Part shown: in pieces, positions 21,157 to 23,753 of the stretch
Layout of the letters: the number at the start of each line of letters is the position of its first letter
Position numbering within the stretch: the first letter of the stretch is position 1
NCBI GenBank assembly: GCA_902469965.1
Contig: CABREP010000034.1
Coordinates: 1-23,753, forward strand
DNA: 23,753 nt
Direction: 5' to 3'
From: Egerieimonas sp900552095
Lineage (GTDB): Bacteria > Bacillota > Clostridia > Lachnospirales > Lachnospiraceae
The notes under the pieces: generated by a model
Databases searched by the model: none
The model's input: only the letters and a program-made list of their open reading frames with translations
What the model was told of the DNA's origin: nothing
Made by a program: the position numbers and the translations under genes

Positions 21157-22002
21157 TTATTTCTGCTTATCTAAAAGTTCTGTCATCATTTTATTTGCAA
21201 ACGCCAGATCTTCTTTCCACTGAGGATTGCCCACATACCAGAACTCGGTCACAAATTTCCGGATCCCCAGCTCCCATGCTTTCTCAATGCCGGCCGCAAA
21301 ATTCACATGACCTGTACCAAAGGGAATTTCCCGGAATTTTCCCGGAACGGTCTCCTTTAAATGCATGGCCGCCAGATGACCTCTTCCCGTTTCCAGATCC
21401 TCCAGCACATCGGTGCCATAAGTTACTGCTGCATTCGTAATATTTCCCAGATCCGGATAAACATTCAGATAAGGAGAATCAACTTTGTTCACGTAAACCA
21501 TAGCTTTCTCCACGGTATTCATAAATTCTGTCTCCATGGTCTCGAATCCCATCACTACACCGGCTCTGGCCGCCATTTCCGCCGCTTTTCTCAGATTTTT
21601 CTCAAAGCGCTCCTTCGTCTCCTGGCTTCCTTCTTCATAATAAACATCGTATCCTGCCAGCTGAATAATGCGGATTCCCAGATCCTCTGCCAAAATGATG
21701 GCTTTCTCCATAATCTCCATTCCCCGGGCACAGATCTCGGGATCATTGCTGCCCAGAGGATACTTCCGGTGGCCGGACAGACACATCGTCCGGATCGGAA
21801 CTCCGGTCTCCCGCATAAGAGATACCAGCTCCAACCGCTCTTCACCACTCATGTCAAGCCGTGCCAGCTTTGCGTCTGTCTCATCAATACTGATCTCTAT
21901 AAAGTCAAATCCTGCCTCTTTTGCCGCCAGCATCTTCTCTTTCCAGTTCAGATCCCCGGGCATGGCCTTCTCATAAAGGCCCAGCGTATATGCTCTTGCC
22001 AT
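21157..22002 (-). CDS. ulaE: L-ribulose/L-xylulose-5-phosphate 3-epimerase (UlaE/SgbU type)
   Basis: Converts L-xylulose 5-phosphate to L-ribulose 5-phosphate in ascorbate-type catabolism. About 281 residues in a xylose-isomerase-like TIM barrel: LGLYEKAMPGDLNWKEKMLAAKEAGFDFIEISID at the N terminus is diagnostic. MCLSGHRKYPLGS, the metal ligands in GFETMETEF (Glu), YPDLGN (Asp), AAMHLKET (His) and FVTEFWYVG (Glu) are present. AAGGAG abuts an ATG at 22008 and is six bases from the ATG at 22002, so the latter is the start. It is directly downstream of the DeoR regulator and upstream of the propeller protein, in one operon. Confidence 0.95.
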   Translation of the reverse strand: MARAYTLGLYEKAMPGDLNWKEKMLAAKEAGFDFIEISIDETDAKLARLDMSGEERLELVSLMRETGVPIRTMCLSGHRKYPLGSNDPEICARGMEIMEKAIILAEDLGIRIIQLAGYDVYYEEGSQETKERFEKNLRKAAEMAARAGVVMGFETMETEFMNTVEKAMVYVNKVDSPYLNVYPDLGNITNAAVTYGTDVLEDLETGRGHLAAMHLKETVPGKFREIPFGTGHVNFAAGIEKAWELGIRKFVTEFWYVGNPQWKEDLAFANKMMTELLDKQK

Positions 22003-22036
22003 AGTCATCTCCTTCTTTCCTCTTCCTTTTCAACGT

Positions 22037-22813
22037 TCAGTCCAGAAAGTCTGTCTTCCTCACCTGATGCACCATCACACCTCTGCTCCGCAGCTCCTCC
22101 ACAATTTCCGGAGACGCTTTCTCATCTGTAATCAGATAGCGGATCTCCTCAATGGGACAGCTGATAAAACTGCTGCTCTTTCCCAGTTTGGTATGATCAG
22201 CCAGCAGATAAGCCTCACGGGCCACATTGCGCACCATTAGCTGATTGATCGTCACCTCGTTGGCATTTTCTGTCGTCATGCCCGTGGCCGGATCAAGACC
22301 GGAACAGCCGATAAACGATTTTTTTGCGATCACAGTCTGAAGATTCCGGATCGCATAATCCCCCACCATAGCTTCTTTGGGGTAGCGCAGCTCCCCGCCG
22401 GTTAAGATCACATGCACGCCCGACCCGCGCTCCGCATCGATCACCCTTCCGTTGTTGGTGATCACTGTTACGTTTTTCCTTGTGATGTAGCGCAGCATCT
22501 GCCTGGCATTGCGGCTGGTATTCAAAAAGAGCGTGTCTCCATCCTCCACCAGACGGGCCGCATACCGGGCAATCAGATCCCGGTACATCTGTATCTCATC
22601 AGTCTTCTCTTCCCGCTCCGGCACAGCCACAGCTCCTCCATACACACGGATCAGCCTTTTCTGCTCCTCCAGATACTGCAGATCTCTGCGGATCGTGATC
22701 ACAGAGACTTCCAGCAGATCGGCCAGCTCATCCACACGAACCTGCGGTCTGTCCCTCAAAATTTCCGTAATCCTGTTTCTCCGGGCATCCACACACGCCT
22801 TTTCCCGTTTCAT
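22037..22813 (-). CDS. DeoR/GlpR-family transcriptional regulator of the sugar locus
   Basis: A 258-residue repressor-type regulator. The N-terminal DeoR helix-turn-helix (RITEILRDRPQVRVDELADLLEVSVITIRRDLQYLEEQKRLIRVYGGAV) is followed by a sugar-phosphate-sensing DeoR C-terminal domain (DGDTLFLNTSRNARQMLRYI, VILTGGELR, FIGCSGLDPATGMTTENANEV, LLADHTKLGK). An ATG at 22855 lies inside the stem-loop region; AGGAGG is seven bases before the ATG at 22813, which is chosen. Encoded inside the operon between the EIIB genes and the epimerases, it probably senses a phosphorylated intermediate and regulates its own cluster. The operator is likely upstream, outside the window. Confidence 0.9.
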   Translation of the reverse strand: MKREKACVDARRNRITEILRDRPQVRVDELADLLEVSVITIRRDLQYLEEQKRLIRVYGGAVAVPEREEKTDEIQMYRDLIARYAARLVEDGDTLFLNTSRNARQMLRYITRKNVTVITNNGRVIDAERGSGVHVILTGGELRYPKEAMVGDYAIRNLQTVIAKKSFIGCSGLDPATGMTTENANEVTINQLMVRNVAREAYLLADHTKLGKSSSFISCPIEEIRYLITDEKASPEIVEELRSRGVMVHQVRKTDFLD

Positions 22814-22843
22814 AAGTTCGCCTCCTCTGTCTGATATGGAGAA

Positions 22844-22870
22844 AGGCTGCTGCAAGAATCGCAGCAGCCT
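22844..22870 (-). other. Intra-operon stem-loop between EIIB and the DeoR gene
   Basis: A perfect 10-bp stem AGGCTGCTGC/GCAGCAGCCT with a 7-nt loop, followed on the minus strand by TTTCTCC. The T-run is short, so it looks more like an attenuator, RNA processing or stability element than a full terminator. A second small hairpin (GGGATC/GATCCC, 22879-22894) overlaps the EIIB stop codon. Confidence 0.55.
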
Positions 22871-22882
22871 CCCTTTGAGGGA

Positions 22883-23185
22883 TCAGACGATCCCACACTC
22901 CTTCAGTTTCTGTTCCAGCTCCTGAGGTGCCATCACATTGTTCAATCCGATCACTGTGATCCCCTTTTCCCGGGCAGCTGCAAACTCTTCCGTAAAACTC
23001 TGGGCGCACAGGATCACATCGTAATCCTCCGCCGCAGTCTTTCCCTCTTCGAGGCTGCAGTGGTAGACTCTTCCGGGCCGGATCCCCAGCCGGTCGAGCA
23101 CCTTCTGCATGTTCATCTTAAGCATCAGGCTTGAGCCTGTTCCGTTGGTACAGCAAACTAAAAATCTGATATTTTCCTTTGCCAA
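22883..23185 (-). CDS. ulaB: PTS EIIB subunit, ascorbate (UlaB) type, second copy
   Basis: A cytoplasmic phosphotransfer subunit of 100 residues. The phospho-cysteine loop FLVCCTNGTGSSLMLKMNMQKVL matches UlaB-type EIIB (active Cys followed by NGxGSS). It receives phosphate from EIIA and hands it to the sugar bound by the EIIC. Translation most likely begins at TTG (23185), six bases after GGGAG; no ATG or GTG is available in frame nearby. It is a paralogue of the EIIB encoded 23 bp upstream, with roughly the same length and the same fold but many differences (for example CCTNGTGSS against CCANGSGSS). Confidence 0.9.
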   Translation of the reverse strand: MAKENIRFLVCCTNGTGSSLMLKMNMQKVLDRLGIRPGRVYHCSLEEGKTAAEDYDVILCAQSFTEEFAAAREKGITVIGLNNVMAPQELEQKLKECGIV

Positions 23186-23208
23186 TGAAATCTCCCGCTT
23201 TCCTGAAA

Positions 23209-23514
23209 TTACTCGATTACGCCCTGTGCCTTTAATTTCTCTTCGATCTCTTTGTCAGACATCACGTTCTTCAAAGGAATGACTTTTACTCCCTTTGCCT
23301 CTGCGTCTGCGAACATGTTTGCAAAATTCTGTGCACACAGCAGCACATCGTACTGAGCTGCAGAACCTCTGCCTTCAGACAGGGGTGCATGATGAGTCTT
23401 GCATTTCATGCCGTTTCTTTTCAGAACTTTGTCCAGAGCCATCTGAGCCATCAGGCTGGAACCGGAACCATTTGCACAGCACACCAGAAATTTTAAGTTG
23501 TTATTGTTTGCCAT
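23209..23514 (-). CDS. ulaB: PTS EIIB subunit, ascorbate (UlaB) type, first copy
   Basis: A 101-residue EIIB with active-site loop FLVCCANGSGSSLMAQMALDKVL and the later VLLCAQNFANMF and VIPLKNVMSDKEIEEKL, like the second copy. GGAGGAGAT lies before the ATG. It follows the EIIC gene by 29 bp and precedes the second EIIB, so EIIC-EIIB-EIIB is the gene order. Either both serve one EIIC, or they pair with different partners. The charge and surface differ enough to suggest they are not recent duplicates. Confidence 0.92.
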   Translation of the reverse strand: MANNNNLKFLVCCANGSGSSLMAQMALDKVLKRNGMKCKTHHAPLSEGRGSAAQYDVLLCAQNFANMFADAEAKGVKVIPLKNVMSDKEIEEKLKAQGVIE

Positions 23515-23543
23515 GATATAATCTCCTCCAAATCACACTCTTA

Positions 23544-23753
23544 TTATTTCGCCTGTTTTGCTTTTAATTCTTTATATGCCTCGTAATCTTCTGTCATCAG
23601 GAAGTAGCCTTCCTTATCCTTGCGGTACTGGATCTGCGGGATAGCCAGCAGACCAACAAAAATGAGCGCCACGCCGATGTAACTTAAGTATTTCATCACA
23701 ACGGTGAACACCGGCCATACAACGGCCCAGTCCCACATACCTAAGTATCCGCC
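23544..23753 (-). CDS. ulaA: PTS EIIC subunit, ascorbate (UlaA) type, C-terminal end only
   Basis: The open frame continues through the right window edge without a start codon, so only the last ~70 residues of a sugar-transporting membrane subunit are visible. They contain a hydrophobic segment (YLSYIGVALIFVGLLAIPQIQYR) and a charged C-terminal tail ending ELKAKQAK. Assignment to the UlaA/SgaT family rests mainly on the two UlaB-type EIIB genes directly downstream and the UlaE/UlaF enzymes. A galactitol-type EIIC is a less likely alternative. The stop is at 23544. Confidence 0.7.
   Translation of the reverse strand, partial: GGYLGMWDWAVVWPVFTVVMKYLSYIGVALIFVGLLAIPQIQYRKDKEGYFLMTEDYEAYKELKAKQAK

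Noticed and set aside
19950..21440. 496-codon open frame on the plus strand
   Set aside because: It lies antisense to the UlaF, propeller and UlaE genes, which have strong family matches and ribosome binding sites. The translation is Leu/Cys/His-rich with no recognisable domain.
1..23753. CRISPR array, insertion sequence, prophage or riboswitch
   Set aside because: No regularly spaced repeats, transposase or integrase motifs, phage structural genes or recognisable riboswitch cores were found. The lysozyme domain at 301-1626 is part of a host-type secreted protein with its own promoter.

Overview
The window looks like chromosomal DNA of a Gram-positive, spore-forming member of the Clostridia, most likely Lachnospiraceae. 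Supporting signs are roughly even GC in genes with AT-rich spacers, strong AGGAGG-type ribosome binding sites, a glgC-glgD-spoVG operon, a DnaD/DnaB-like plus DnaI-like primosome pair, and HPr-dependent sugar uptake. The family-level assignment is inference from gene content. I see no transposase, integrase, phage structural gene, CRISPR array or rRNA gene.

Region 1 (1-6000, nearly all minus strand): the 5' part of a tRNA-Pro(CGG) runs off the left edge. It is followed by a secreted coiled-coil/phage-lysozyme-type cell-wall protein with a good promoter and a WalR-like box, an RsmF-type rRNA m5C methyltransferase, and the operon glgC-glgD-spoVG. Between spoVG and the methyltransferase lies a 95-bp nested inverted repeat with a promoter-like sequence in its loop.

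Region 2 (6001-11380, plus strand): murC, then a 339-bp spacer carrying a dense cluster of DnaA boxes. One box forms an arm of the murC terminator. Next comes a tight operon of a DnaD-domain protein, a DnaI/DnaC-like helicase loader and a long-form PRPP synthetase, closed by a strong bidirectional terminator.

Region 3 (11391-15511): an asparaginase-family amidohydrolase and an NCS1 (cytosine/purine/allantoin-type) permease are translationally coupled on the minus strand. They are divergent from a GntR/FCD regulator and a creatininase-family amidohydrolase on the plus strand. The spacer has two recognisable promoters and candidate operators. This looks like a small regulated locus for uptake and hydrolysis of a cyclic or amide nitrogen compound.

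Region 4 (15520-17427, minus): a flavin reductase-like flavoprotein and a MATE transporter, probably co-transcribed.

Region 5 (17529-23753, minus): a ula-type (L-ascorbate-like) PTS locus. In transcription order it has the end of an EIIC, two tandem EIIB paralogues, a DeoR regulator, UlaE-type 3-epimerase, an unrecognised intracellular beta-propeller-like protein, UlaF/AraD-type 4-epimerase, a HAD phosphatase, an HPr paralogue with His15 but Gln at position 46, and a duplicated DUF3592-like membrane protein. The epimerases would pass an L-pentulose phosphate to D-xylulose 5-phosphate. No UlaG lactonase, UlaD decarboxylase or EIIA is visible, so they may lie upstream outside the window, or the substrate may differ. 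The propeller protein and the Ser46-less HPr are the parts least explained by known ula systems and the best candidates for something undescribed.
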